Shown here: one piece after another, positions 22,474 through 33,417 of the stretch
Position numbering within the stretch: position 1 is the stretch's first letter
Layout: each line of letters starts with the position of its first letter
From: Nothophaeocryptopus gaeumannii
Lineage: Eukaryota; Ascomycota; Dothideomycetes; Mycosphaerellales; Mycosphaerellaceae
Assembly: GCA_031771865.1 (NCBI GenBank)
Contig: JASISA010000022.1
Coordinates: 2,418,001 to 2,482,000 of the forward strand
Reading direction: 5' to 3'
DNA length: 64,000 nt
Position numbers and translations under genes: made by a program
Notes under the pieces: model-generated
What the model saw: only the letters and a program-made list of their open reading frames with translations
Database searches by the model: none
Told to the model about the DNA's origin: nothing

Positions 22474-24314
22474 TTACTGCCCACGGACTTTGTTCAAGTA
22501 CTCAGGCAACCACTCCTCGGACCCATCCTCGTACATGCGCTTCGCAGGCTCCAGGTCCATATTGTGTGTATCCGGGAAATAGCAAGGATCGAACAAGCAC
22601 GTCTGACCGTAATTGCTGTACTTGCAAACATGTCCGAGATAGCCTAGACGAGCAAAAATAGTCAGCATCTTACATCTTCCACAAATGATCCTCTCACAGG
22701 AGTTGACTTGCATTTCACATCCCGACACGTGAATTTCTTCGGACAACTCATACTCCTCGCCTTGTGCTTGAGCACAAGGAGCTCGCCCGGCGTCAACTTC
22801 TCGCTATGCGAATAGTCGCAATACTCCCCAACATCGCACTTCCCAGCCAAGTAGTACTTGTTACAAACCTTGCCCTTCGTCTTGAGGCGGTCTGTGAAAC
22901 GAGACTCGGCAGCAGGATCTGTTCGTGGGATTGGAGCATCCAGACGCTTGTCGTACGCGTTTAAGAGGATGTGAGGGCGCACTGGACAGGATTTCTTACG
23001 TGCGATGTTGATGCTCTTAGATGCTGCCCCAGACTTGCCGACTGTTGCCCTGTGGAGCGGAGGAGAGAGTTAGTACGTGTCTGTGATGTGAGGATGGGTA
23101 CTCTAGCATTCTCTTACCATGAGCTGGAGTTAGCCACAGAGCCTGAAGACTCAACCGATGGAGACGGCGAGCCGGGCTTGGTCATAGCTGGCGTGAATGA
23201 TGCTGCATTAACTTGAATTTTGGATTTGGTGCGCACAGGCGCTGGCGTCGGCTCGGGCGAAACGTATGGAGTGGGCTTGGTTGGTACAGTTCCTAGATCG
23301 TTGGACCTGAAGATTTGTGGCATCTGGATAATTTTCAGGCCGAGCGCAAGGAAGCCATGCTCGGCAGGTCGTGTTTCGACCAAAGTCAGTCGAGTCGCCT
23401 GCTCTCGTCGGTATGACTCAAGGACGGGTAGGTAGCCGTTGTCATGGCATGGAGCGAAGAAGACGTGCTTGCACCTGAGAAGGGTTAGCCCGCGATGACT
23501 TGCTCGTCTGCAAAGACCTGGTAGGCCTTGGATGCGGCTTACTGGGTGATGCGCAAGTAAAGACGCAGCGTCTCGCGGATCTTATGATCCGCCCGTTCCT
23601 TCCCAATTCCGACATCCACGAAACTGAACAGAGGCTGTGCGAGTCCAAAGGCACGCCCGAAAGCAACTAGCTCGTTGGCATTTATGATGACGCCGCAGCT
23701 CTGTAGCTTCATAGCAAGACCCTGGAGGTTGAGAACGACTTGGACCATGCTGTAAGTCCGTCAGTGGCAGCCCTGGAGTTTTAGAAAAGGCCAACTCACA
23801 TATTCCAATCCGCAACATTAGCCTCCGGATAGATACTCTGCAAGTGCTTCTGCACCTCAGTATGCAGCAAGTGCGCCGCCTCGGCACCTCCATCCTTGCC
23901 CATGGCGAGGAGGTAATCCGAGAAAATAGCGCCATCGCCATCAATGAGGACCAGGACGAAGTTGTTAGAACCCTGCTCGCGTAGTCAGTCAACCACGCTC
24001 GCGCCTGGCGGCCCAGGCATATGTTAAGCCACATGCTGCTCGCTCGCCAGTAAAGGTCGGACTCATGCTTGAGACAGACTTACCGTTTGCTGTCTCAACT
24101 CCCCCACCACCTTCTCACTCTCCGCCGCTTTCACCTGCCACATCCTCCTACTCTGAACTTCATTCTTGTAGTCATCAGTAATCTCCTCGACTCTAATCTT
24201 CAACTCCTCATAATCCCGGATAATCTTCGCGACTAACGCGTCTCTCTCCGCATCGCTCTTGCGGAAACCCTCCAGTTGCTCGCTGTAGGTGGTATGGGGT
24301 GTGTGGCCGTTCAT
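22474..24314 (-). CDS. CCCH zinc-finger protein with PIN/NYN-like domain
   Basis: Minus-strand exons 24084-24314, 23800-23972, 23543-23749, 23118-23474, 22712-23049 and 22474-22643; total 1476 nt, 491 aa, in frame throughout. Domains in order: an N-terminal coiled coil (residues about 10-77); a domain beginning FVLVLIDGDGAIFSDYLL with a later FSFVDVGIGKERADHKIRE, whose spaced Asp residues recall PIN/NYN-type nucleases; a Pro/Ser-rich linker; then CCCH fingers, CNKYYLAGKCDVGEYCDYSH and CRDVKCYLGHVC followed by CLFDPCYFPDTHNMD. An RNA-binding role is likely and nuclease activity is inference. The last intron (22644-22711) starts GCAAGT rather than GT. Only this GC-AG junction restores both frame and the CRDVKC-YLGHVC finger. 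Confidence 0.87.
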
Positions 24315-24909
24315 GATCGCCGCTCGGTCGCTCTGAGCAGCTCAGAAGGAAGTGAAATGGTTGACGAAGGTGCTGGTCGGTCTGCGTGCGACTAGAAAAT
24401 GCGTAGGTAGTCAAAAGTCAAAAGCCCTGCCCTAAGCTACTAGGCTGACATTCCGCGGAAGCTTGGCGGGGATCTGCCTCTCGTCGACTTGCTACACACC
24501 TTAGATACGCTATTTTGGGACCACTCCATATAACCAATGTTCCTAGCTTCGACGAGGCAAATTGATTGTTACATATATCGCGCCGAAGGAGTGTTGTTTG
24601 GGGAAGCCTTCACCAAAACTGGGTATATTCACGGATGTCACCGCATCTAGAGCTCCCCTGTGATAATGGCTCTGATTGGCAGGGACGAGCTGCCTCGCGC
24701 GCGCTAAGCCACGGCATGCCGGAATGTCAATGCTGATCGCTACTAGGTTAATAAAAAGTACTGCCGAGTTCAGTAGCAATGCTAACGTGTTGATATTGAT
24801 GTTAGTATGTTGCTGAGAGTATTATCACGTCGATGTCAATAATTAAACAGTTGGTAATACTATGTACAGAGTGGTGAAGGTCAGAGTCCTCTATCTACAC
24901 ACAGCATTC
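24315..24909. other. Intergenic, CCCH gene 5' region and IleRS 3' region
   Basis: 595 bp without a supported gene. Positions 24735-24860 are AT-rich. Confidence 0.45.
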
Positions 24910-27900
24910 CTACATTGTCTTAGCCAACACCTCCTGACAAGGCGCACAAGGCAAATTCTCTGCCTTCGCCGTAAACTTCCAACATCTTGGACACTTCGCA
25001 GCCTTTGGTGGAAGCACAACAACCTTGCCGTTAACCTCCGCTCCTGCAAAACTAGCAGCGAACGGCTGCTCATACCTCCACGCAGAAGACCCACGATCGA
25101 TCGCATCGTTTCCATGAACCTTAACTTCAGCCTGGCTAACAACAAGCAAAGCAGCAAGCTCATCGGCCTCCAACCAACTGAGCCCTTTCATAGAGACCGA
25201 AGAGAGATGAACCTCTACCGAGCAAGCAAGTCCATTGCCCAACACTCTCGCAGTACGAGCTTCCTCCTGCGCAAGCTTCACTGCCGCGCTAACTTTCCTG
25301 AACATCTCGAGAGACTGTTCGAGATTCGTACCATCCGGAAGCCGCTTTTGCTCAGGCGTGAATGGCTGGTCCCATACCCGCTGGAGAGGATGGATCGCCT
25401 CTTCTTTCATCGCAGCTGGCATCCATTCCCAGACTTCTTCAATCAGATGAGGTGTCGCTGGGGCGAGCATGCTCATCAGTTCGTTAATGATGCACACAAG
25501 CACAGTTTGCGTGTGTCGTCGGGTAGCGGTTGAGCCGGTATACAACCGGTCTTTGATTACTTCAAAGTAGAACGCGCTCAGGTCGTTATTCACGAATTTG
25601 TTGATCTCGTTGACCCCGGCGTAGAACTTGTAGTCGCTGTATGCTTCGTAGACCGCTGCAGTGGTTTTCTTGAGTTGATGGAACAATACTTCATCAGCAA
25701 AGCCGAGCTTAAGGAGGTAATCTTCCTGGGGCGCCGGCGAAGGGTAATCGTGCAAGACTCCCAGGAGAAACTTGAAGGTGACCCTGTACTTCTGCAGAGC
25801 TTGCTGCACGCTTTGCAGTACTGGCTGTGAAATGGACACATCTCGTGTGTAATCCGAAGAAGCAACCCACAAGCGAAGCACGTCTGGACCGAGCGTAGAC
25901 TTCCCGGCCTTCAGAGTAGGAGTATTCCCTTTTTTGTTCTTCTTGCCCTTGCTAGTGGGCACAAGCGTGCCAAAGATTATCTCTTCAGGCGACACGACAT
26001 TGCCCAAGCTCTTGCTCATCTTCTTGCCTTCGCCGTCAAGCGTGAATCCGTGAGTGACGAGCGTCTTGAAGGGTGCAAGAGCCACCTTCGTTCCATCTTG
26101 AGTAGCAATGGCCGTCAGCAGACTGCTTTGGAACCAGCCACGGTGCTGATCGGTGCCTTCCACATAGACATCACTGAGATGCATGTCTGCTCCTCGGCTC
26201 TGAAGTGAGGTCCAGCTTGTGCCAGAGTCAAACCAGACGTCCATCGTGTCTTTGCCACGGATCCATTTCCCGCTTTCCAGGGACGAGTGCAGCCAAGCTG
26301 GATCATACGGCGGACCCGAAAACCAAGCATCGGTGCCTCTCTGTTCAATAACAGAGATGACGTGGTCGATGCTATCAGCTGTGATGCATGCTTCTCCAGT
26401 GTCAACATGATAAACTGCAGGAATAGGAACGCCCCACGAGCGCTGCCTGGAGATGCACCACTGGCTACGTCCTTGCACAAAACTGGTCAGTCTTGATTTG
26501 CCGCTCTGCGGTATGAAAGAGACTCGATCCAGTGCGGCCAGAGCACTATCTCTAATGGCCGTGGTATCAGCGAACCATTGTGCCGTTGCTCTGGTGATGA
26601 CAGGCTGCTTGGTGCGCCAGTCGATGGGGTTCTTATGTGTGAACTTGTGCGAAGCCAGGACGAGACTGGAGCTCGACGAATGTACAGGGCTAGGTAGATA
26701 TCCTCTTGGAGCTGCCAAGACGTCCAGGACAGCTTTGACGCCTTCCGTCTGTGCATGTAGACCTTGAAAAAGAAGAGCACTACCTGCAGCCGGAAACGCA
26801 TTCGCAGTGAACTTGCCTTCATCGTCTACGGGGGCTATCGCAGGTCCAACGCCGTATTGCTGGCAAACCTGATAGTCTTCCATTCCATGACCGGGTGCCA
26901 TGTGAACGAGACCTGTCCCTGAAATCGCGGTCACGAAGTCGGCCTGGAGTATTGGACTTTTTGATGAAGTGAACAGATTGAAAGCACATGCATTTCCATC
27001 GGCAAGCTGAGCGCCCATGATCGAGTCAACAATCGTGGTCGCAGTCGATTTTTCCGGTAGATGAGCTAGCACGTGCTCTATGCGGCCTTTGGCAACCAGC
27101 ATCTGACCTCTCGCACATTCCGCACTTGATCCAGCGTTGATCTCGACGACACTGTACTCGACATCGTCCTTGACGGCAATCGCCATGTTGGCCGGCAGAG
27201 TCCAGGGTGTCGTAGTCCATATCAATGCACTGATGTTGTCCGGTGTAATTGCAGGACTCGACCTAAGCACCTCTGGAAGTACGGTCAAAGGCATCTTGAC
27301 AAATGCCGCCGTACACGTGTGGTTGTCATCGTATTCCAATTCAGCTTCTGCCAAAGCGGTTCGCGATGATGGTGACCAATAGACAGGTCGGTGATGTCGC
27401 GAGATGAGGCCCTTCCGGACCATCTCCTTGAACACGCGCAATTGCCTCCTCTCAAACTCTGGGTTCATTGTCTTGTAAGGGTTGTCCCACTCGCCCATGA
27501 CACCCCATTCACGAAAGCTCTTCTTCTGAACCTCGATCGTCTCACTGGCGAGCTTCCTCGCCGCAGCTCTAATCTCTGAAGCACTCATCTGTTGAGATGC
27601 TTCTGACGCAGCTTTTGCTTCCTGCCCAGGCTGATCTTCCTGTTTCCGAGCCCGTTTCGCTGGGCCCTTTGACTGTTGCAGCGCCTTGAGCTCGATAGGT
27701 AGGCCATGACAGTCCCACCCGGGCGTATACTGTACACGCTTCCCACGCGCCAGTTGCGAGCGCAGCATCAAGTCTTTCAAGACTTTGTTGAGCGCGTGTC
27801 CAACGTGCACCGCGCCGTTCGCATACGGCGGGCCATCGTGCAGCACGAACTCATTGTTGACTGTCTTTTCGCCATTGCCTCTATTCGATTGATCGTCTGC

Positions 27901-28140
27901 CGGTACAATCTTCGGTCGATTCACTCGCTGCCAGGAATACAGGTCGTCGGCGCATCGTTTTCGATATTCATCGATTTGGTCAGGCGATGGTCGAGCTGGG
28001 AATTGCGACTTGGGAAGGGCGAGGGTATCGGACCAATTGCTTTTGGTTTGCGCGAGCGCGCGGATCTTCTCTGTCAGCTCATGTTGCTTCTGCTTCTGCG
28101 CCGCTGCTCTGAGTATGCGGCTCGCAGAGAACGCTGGCAT
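24910..28140 (-). CDS. ISM1: Mitochondrial isoleucyl-tRNA synthetase
   Basis: Single exon. I choose ATG 28138-28140 (MPAFSASRILRAAAQKQKQH), giving 1076 aa. The open frame continues upstream to 28335, but the chosen start opens an Arg/Ala-rich mitochondrial presequence. Class I synthetase motifs are complete: HVGH (HIGH box, near residue 105, after GPPYANGA) and KKMSKSLGN (near 706). The CP1 editing region includes TWTTPWTLPANMAIAVK-like and HMAPGHGMEDY motifs. The anticodon-binding region and a C-terminal zinc-ribbon-like CPRCWKFTAKAENLPCAPC (near 1050) mark the bacterial/mitochondrial type. It charges mitochondrial tRNA-Ile. Divergent from the TDP2-like gene. Confidence 0.95.
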   Translation of the reverse strand: MPAFSASRILRAAAQKQKQHELTEKIRALAQTKSNWSDTLALPKSQFPARPSPDQIDEYRKRCADDLYSWQRVNRPKIVPADDQSNRGNGEKTVNNEFVLHDGPPYANGAVHVGHALNKVLKDLMLRSQLARGKRVQYTPGWDCHGLPIELKALQQSKGPAKRARKQEDQPGQEAKAASEASQQMSASEIRAAARKLASETIEVQKKSFREWGVMGEWDNPYKTMNPEFERRQLRVFKEMVRKGLISRHHRPVYWSPSSRTALAEAELEYDDNHTCTAAFVKMPLTVLPEVLRSSPAITPDNISALIWTTTPWTLPANMAIAVKDDVEYSVVEINAGSSAECARGQMLVAKGRIEHVLAHLPEKSTATTIVDSIMGAQLADGNACAFNLFTSSKSPILQADFVTAISGTGLVHMAPGHGMEDYQVCQQYGVGPAIAPVDDEGKFTANAFPAAGSALLFQGLHAQTEGVKAVLDVLAAPRGYLPSPVHSSSSSLVLASHKFTHKNPIDWRTKQPVITRATAQWFADTTAIRDSALAALDRVSFIPQSGKSRLTSFVQGRSQWCISRQRSWGVPIPAVYHVDTGEACITADSIDHVISVIEQRGTDAWFSGPPYDPAWLHSSLESGKWIRGKDTMDVWFDSGTSWTSLQSRGADMHLSDVYVEGTDQHRGWFQSSLLTAIATQDGTKVALAPFKTLVTHGFTLDGEGKKMSKSLGNVVSPEEIIFGTLVPTSKGKKNKKGNTPTLKAGKSTLGPDVLRLWVASSDYTRDVSISQPVLQSVQQALQKYRVTFKFLLGVLHDYPSPAPQEDYLLKLGFADEVLFHQLKKTTAAVYEAYSDYKFYAGVNEINKFVNNDLSAFYFEVIKDRLYTGSTATRRHTQTVLVCIINELMSMLAPATPHLIEEVWEWMPAAMKEEAIHPLQRVWDQPFTPEQKRLPDGTNLEQSLEMFRKVSAAVKLAQEEARTARVLGNGLACSVEVHLSSVSMKGLSWLEADELAALLVVSQAEVKVHGNDAIDRGSSAWRYEQPFAASFAGAEVNGKVVVLPPKAAKCPRCWKFTAKAENLPCAPCQEVLAKTM

Positions 28141-28652
28141 GCTCGAGCTACGACCATTTGCGACGTCTGCGTACTGAAGATGGAAGTTCTCTTGATGTTT
28201 CGGTTGGACTTTCCCTTGGAGTGAGGCATCGCAAAGCTCGCGCGTTGTCACGAGATTTTCGCGGAAACATTCCGTGTACCCATACATTGCCCTACAACTC
28301 CACTGTACTACTCGATCGTCTGAAAGTATTCGCAACTTTCACATGGTCGATATTGGAAAGGCCGGCACGCTTTCTACACACATAATTGGCGTTGCAGCAT
28401 ACACATTCGCGGGATCGTTCGTAGCCAGCTCGGGGCTCGTGCCTCGCTGAAGACTACCACATCAGCTGTCGATAACTCCCAAGAAACACCGCCGTGCTGT
28501 CTCATTACAGGCATCCCCAACTTGTGTTCGGAGTCGGGCCAAGCATACCCAATCCACCCTTCTCTGAAACCACATATATACCTACATGCCCTTATCCCTC
28601 CTCGGTAGACTCCGCCACTTTACATCTAGTATCACTAAAAAGACCACGAATC
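28141..28652. promoter_or_regulatory. Shared divergent promoter interval, IleRS / TDP2-like gene
   Basis: 512 bp between divergent start codons. Open frames entering it from either side lack family similarity before the chosen starts. No defined site is recognised. Confidence 0.4.
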
Positions 28653-29678
28653 ATGGACGCACTCGTTCAGAAGAGTATACAGGAGGTGCAGGCGAAGACG
28701 AGACGTTCTGTGCCCTGGAAGCTGGATGAGCCGTGGCATCAACCTGTTTATCGATTTCAACGGAATGAATGGAAAGCCCACACGCCATCCAAAGATGCCA
28801 ATATCAACTCATCAGCTGGTGGAGTATACACCAACTTAGCCCTCTTCTCCTGGAACATAGACTTCATGCTCCCCTTCGCCTCCTCCCGCATGAGCCAAGC
28901 AATCACCCATCTCCAAACGCTTACATCATCCTTGACACCAACCACAGCTATCGCCATCTACCTCCAGGAATGCGTCGCATCAGACATCGATCTCCTAGCC
29001 GGGCATCCTTGGATCCGCTCCACATTCACACTGAGCGATATTGATATTGCCAACTGGCAGTCGGGACATTACGGCACCATCACCCTCCTCTCAAAGGACC
29101 TTCCGGTAACGCAAGCGTTCCGAGTTCATTACTCCGCCACGCGAATGGAACGAGACGTCCTCATCCTCGACGCCCTCCTCCATGGCACCACCATCCGGTT
29201 ATGTAACTCCCATTTGGAATCTCTGGCTTTTGAACCTCCCTATCGAATCGATCAGATGAAGCTCATCGCTTCGTATATGCATTCTCCAGAAGTAGATGGC
29301 GCGGTTGTAGCAGGGGATCTCAATGCTATCCAGGATTTTGATCGGACGCTTCATTCACAGAATAATCTGAAAGATGCGTACCTTGAGAGAGATGGGGAGG
29401 AGGATGACCCTGAAGGTCATACATGGGGCCAGCAGGCTGCGACAGCGCAGAGGGAGAGGTTTGGGACGTCGAGGATGGATAAGGTGTTCTTTTGCGGGTC
29501 GGGCGTCGAACTTGTGTCATTCGAAAAATTTGGAGCGGATATATGTGTCGAGGATGAGGAGGAGCAGAGACTAATCGTGGGCCTTGGGTTTGATAAGCCC
29601 TGGATTACGGATCACTTGGGTGTGAGGGCTGTTTTCTCCATTGGCGGTCCAGGCGCGGCTCCAAAGTCGCAGATGTAG
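28653..29678 (+). CDS. Endonuclease/exonuclease/phosphatase-fold protein, TDP2-like
   Basis: 341 aa from ATG 28653, where the methionine begins the conserved N-terminal helix; the longer frame from 28494 reads poorly. Metal-dependent phosphodiesterase fold: LFSWNID (strand with catalytic Asn), IYLQECV (metal-ligand Glu), CNSHLESLA, GDLNAIQDFDR (catalytic Asp/Asn), GTSRMDKVFFCG and WITDHLGVRA (Asp-His). The set and order are those of tyrosyl-DNA phosphodiesterase 2 relatives, which remove topoisomerase II adducts from DNA 5' ends. Fungal homologues of this type are mostly uncharacterised, so the substrate is inferred. No targeting signal. Confidence 0.85.
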   Translation: MDALVQKSIQEVQAKTRRSVPWKLDEPWHQPVYRFQRNEWKAHTPSKDANINSSAGGVYTNLALFSWNIDFMLPFASSRMSQAITHLQTLTSSLTPTTAIAIYLQECVASDIDLLAGHPWIRSTFTLSDIDIANWQSGHYGTITLLSKDLPVTQAFRVHYSATRMERDVLILDALLHGTTIRLCNSHLESLAFEPPYRIDQMKLIASYMHSPEVDGAVVAGDLNAIQDFDRTLHSQNNLKDAYLERDGEEDDPEGHTWGQQAATAQRERFGTSRMDKVFFCGSGVELVSFEKFGADICVEDEEEQRLIVGLGFDKPWITDHLGVRAVFSIGGPGAAPKSQM

Positions 29679-29727
29679 CTGCATACCTCATAGATGCTCT
29701 TCACCCCGCTTCTCGTCATGTATCTGT

Positions 29728-30375
29728 TCAAACCATCCTAATCTCCTTATCCGCCCTCCCAACCTCTTGCGCCAACTCAAATACTCCCTTCGCCCCCAAC
29801 CTGCTCACCACGCCTTTCTTCAACCCCAAGTTCTGCTCAATCTTCCCTTCACTCTGCCCACGCCCATCCCTCAACGTCAGAATCTGCCGAATAGTCCAGA
29901 CATCTAAAAATTCCCTCCCCTCATGTCCTCTCCTCCCTGCTTCTAGAAATTCCCTCTCTGCTGCGCCTTGTAACCGACTTCTGTTGTCAAGAACAGCTAC
30001 GGCGGGATTCTGTCTAGGATCTGGCCCTCTTCTTGCAGCTGATGCATCTGAAGGGTTGAATGCTGATGTCGGCGACAGAGTTGGATTCGGCTGCACAGGT
30101 CCTATCGACCTAAGAGACTGTGCGAAGTCCGGATCGGAGGCGTCGAGATTGATAGACTGGTCGCGGGTTGAGGAGGCTTGCGGAGTGGGTTTGACGGTCG
30201 GTCCGGGACGCGCAGCAGAGGTGGCGTTTGGGATTGGAGGTGATTGTGGCTGAGCATTCGTTGTTGGGGGCGGTGGTTGCGATGGGTGGGTTGTAAATGG
30301 GTTCGGTGTGCGGGTTGGGTATTTGCGTGCTGCGGAGCCGGCGGCGCGGGAGGCTTTGGAGGACAAGGAACCCAT
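29728..30375 (-). CDS. Small protein with N-myristoylation signal and helix-turn-helix-like C-terminus
   Basis: 215 aa from ATG 30373-30375. The start MGSLSSKASRAAG matches an N-myristoylation consensus (Gly2, Ser6). The upstream in-frame extension to 30564 is low-complexity and I leave it out. Residues about 20-115 are Pro/Thr/Ser-rich and disordered. The C-terminal 90 residues (NPAVAVLDNRSRLQGAAERE through RQILTLRDGRGQSEGKIEQNLGL) are helical and conserved-looking, resembling a fungal helix-turn-helix-type domain. No function is assigned. It converges on the TDP2-like gene, with stops 49 bp apart. Confidence 0.65.
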   Translation of the reverse strand: MGSLSSKASRAAGSAARKYPTRTPNPFTTHPSQPPPPTTNAQPQSPPIPNATSAARPGPTVKPTPQASSTRDQSINLDASDPDFAQSLRSIGPVQPNPTLSPTSAFNPSDASAARRGPDPRQNPAVAVLDNRSRLQGAAEREFLEAGRRGHEGREFLDVWTIRQILTLRDGRGQSEGKIEQNLGLKKGVVSRLGAKGVFELAQEVGRADKEIRMV

Positions 30376-31694
30376 GACCGTTTTGTACAGAAGTTTCGTT
30401 GGTGGTGGTGTTGGAGAGTGTGTGAAAGGGAAGTGCAAGTTGAAGGCCAATGGCAAGCTCGGTGAAGTCATCGAAGGAAGACTCTTGGCGCGAAACGCGA
30501 TCCGATGTTTGACTTCACGCGTTGTTGCGTCTTCCTTCTCGTTAGACTCCTCGCCAAACACCATCTACCGCCAGCCGGGAATGTATGGGTCCCGCGAATG
30601 CCCCGTATACGCACATTGCCCTTGGGAAGATTGCTTTGGTATGGATGATGGAAGGCTTGAGCTGTAAACGGCGTATTGCAGTGAACGCCCTCTCTCTTCA
30701 CACGAGATAGGGCAAATAGCCACTGAGTTGTGCGATATCGACGACGGGAACATCTGCTCCGGAGGCTCTGATGAAGACAACAATGCCGACCTGCTACCGC
30801 TGCACCGTGCCATAATGCCAACCGCTTTCGATATGCCTGCAAAAAGTCTATTCGACATCCTCTAGAGCCGGACCGGAGGTATCAGGCCGGTGGCAGAGGC
30901 TCGCAAACTGAAGACATGCTCATCTCAGACCTTGACACGCAGGTCGCCTTGCAAAATGGTCGGTGAAGCGGAGCAGGACTCGGATGCAGGAACCGGCTAC
31001 TCTCTGGGATCAGGCTTACACCTTCGTCTCGTTCTGATCAAAATGGACGTTTGTCGCATGGAGCCTTGCATGTTGCCTTTCACAAGCTTTCAAAGGGGTC
31101 GACATGTTCCCAAAGCGACGCGACCGTGCGCTTGTATCAGATAAGCACTCCCCAGCAAAGTCTTGCGAGTGACGCTCTTTCGCGAAGTTGATCTTTCAAT
31201 CAGCAAATACTTCCGAGTACAATATGCCGGCCTGGCATGATTCAACCAGCCATGAGCTGGAACTGGTGATGATCGTTCAACAAATGCACGACACTGACAA
31301 ATCGCATACATGTGCCGGGCTGGCGAGGGTTTTGCACCCTTCCTAGCGCCGTCCTGGAGCCAAGGCGTCACGCAATGTACATCGCCTCCTCTGTTAACTT
31401 CATGCCCTTCGCAAGTTCAATCGATACGATTCGCCAAGAGCGTCAAGGAGCTCCCCGTCAGTGGACTGACCCTTCAGCTGCAATATATCGGCACGACTGT
31501 GATTCGCAAGCGCCTTTTCAAGGTCGGCAGCATACTTCGAGGCACTTCAACAACCATCTCAAATACCACAACCTTAAGATGCCCCTCAATTGAGCAGACT
31601 GCTAGTAGATAGGTATGCATCCAACGTGGCTGCCGTTGCTTTCGTCGAGAGACGAAACGGCAGCGTTCAATCAAACAACACAGCCGAAAACAGG
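30376..31694. other. Intergenic, no supported gene
   Basis: About 1.3 kb. Frames at 30468-30858 (minus) and 31310-31612 (plus) are short, overlap in other registers and show no domain. Confidence 0.4.
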
Positions 31695-32922
31695 ATGGCT
31701 CTCGTCGACGACCACAGCGTAGCGAGGACAGGTTATGTTTTGGCAGGCGATGTCACATCGTTGATCGTGTCCTTACTCGCCCTGCCCATTCTCACGGCGT
31801 TCATGTATCAGAGGCACCCGAGAGCTGGTGCGAAACGCACTGTTGCCACTACGATTGTGCAGCTTGTGAGTGGGAACTTGAAAATTTGAGCAGGTAAACA
31901 TATGCTGACTTCTCTGCAGTGTTATCTTAGCGACTTCCTCTACATCTTCGCAGTGAGCATCCTCGTCCACGTACGACTGCCAGACACGAATGCTCTGTGC
32001 AATGCCTCATTCATCCTATGTGTGTCCACATAATACAGGCGAGCAGTGAGCGTGACTGATACGAGCAGGTCTGGCGCTGCACAACACGGCGAAATCTTTC
32101 GAATTCCTATTCCTGATTGAGCGCGCGTACATCATCGCATGGCCAATGAACCCGCGGCGTCACACGAGAGAATACGTCGCAAGCCTTCTCTGCATATTTG
32201 TGCCATTCCTGGCGGTGACTGCAATCGCGCTGCGATAGTGAGTAATTTCAAGTAGCTCTTCCAGCACCTTTTGCTAATGACAAGTTCACAGCCGTGTCGC
32301 AAAGTTCATCAACCCGACCACTTGCATCATCGGACAGCCGTACTTCTCGTTGATTCCAATGCTGATCGTGGATATCCTGACACACTTCTTCCTCACCCTC
32401 CGCTTCCTGGTGCCTCTCGTGAACTGCCACGGGGAAAGCGAGGGGTTGCTTCTACCTCTACGGAAGGTGGTTCTCCGAACAGCTATAGGTGCCGCTGGTG
32501 TCATGCTTCTAGACGTCGGTGTCAAGACGTCTTTCGCTGTGATCAAGGGCGAGCCAATCTGGCTCTGCTATTTGACCTGCAAACTAGAAGGTCGAGCTTT
32601 TCCTGCCACTCATTCATTAACATGCTGACGGAAAGGTTTTGTAGTGACTCTCGCCGCATGTCTTCTTCACTGGATGACGGAGCCCACCCACCACGAAAGT
32701 CATCGACCCAGCCTTACTGGCATTGGCTTTGAACATATCGGAAACACGTCCTCTGTGTCGACATTTGAGGAAAAAATTCCCGAGTCTCGCACTGAGGAGC
32801 TTCTACGAAGAGTCTTCTCGTTTCCACATGCGCCCATGTCGCGCACAGGAACCCCGAGAAGGACAGATGTTCCCCCCTCTCAAGCGTTGCGCAGCCGACT
32901 GTGTGCATGCGGAGCGTGCTAG
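31695..32922 (+). CDS. Polytopic (about 7-TM) integral membrane protein
   Basis: Exons 31695-31865, 31920-32019, 32069-32237, 32292-32590 and 32645-32922; phases agree and give 338 aa. Hydrophobic segments follow one another: VTSLIVSLLALPILTAFMY, YLSDFLYIFAVSILVHV, LALHNTAKSFEFLFLIERAY, YVASLLCIFVPFLAVTAIAL, YFSLIPMLIVDILTHFFLTL, VVLRTAIGAAGVMLLDVGV and TLAACLLHWM. The layout is that of a fungal family of uncharacterised, receptor-like membrane proteins. The C-terminal 70 residues are polar and Ser/Arg-rich, and the last 20 (ending CACGAC) read less convincingly, so the 3' end may involve another intron. No ligand is implied. Confidence 0.68.
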
Positions 32923-33417
32923 TGACGGCAGCAACTCACATCGCCTCGATGCCAAATACAGCCGGAGATCATGCTGTCTCGCCGGTGAATATTGAGGGCG
33001 GGAAAATCATGGGAGGATCGAGGCCCGTGAAAACTATGCTGAACCTCACAATTGTACAAGGCAGCAAAGTCTGTTCCACACGCACACGGCAAGCACGTTG
33101 TCGACTACAAATTAGGAAATGAAGCCTTCGTCTTCGGCGGGTGAATATTCGAGTTTACGTTCCCTGACCGAGCCAGACTTGGTCTATTCGGCGCGCAGCT
33201 CCCGAAACAGCCATGCTACCGCAGCAAGCTCCGGTATTGATCATTACCAGTCAAATCATTCCTTGCTATGGATGGCTAGATGTCGACTTCATGGTCGGTA
33301 GTCGTTGTCTCAGATGCTGGACTCAGGACTTGAAAAGCTCGAAGCTGCGACGCGGATTAAATGACCGAGAGTATAGATGCACATTGCAACACACCCAGTC
33401 AGCGTTCTTGCGCCACT
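32923..33417. other. Intergenic, no supported gene
   Basis: About 500 bp. Short plus-strand frames (32901-33122, 33119-33301) may include 3' coding remnants of the membrane-protein gene, but nothing is supportable. Confidence 0.35.
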
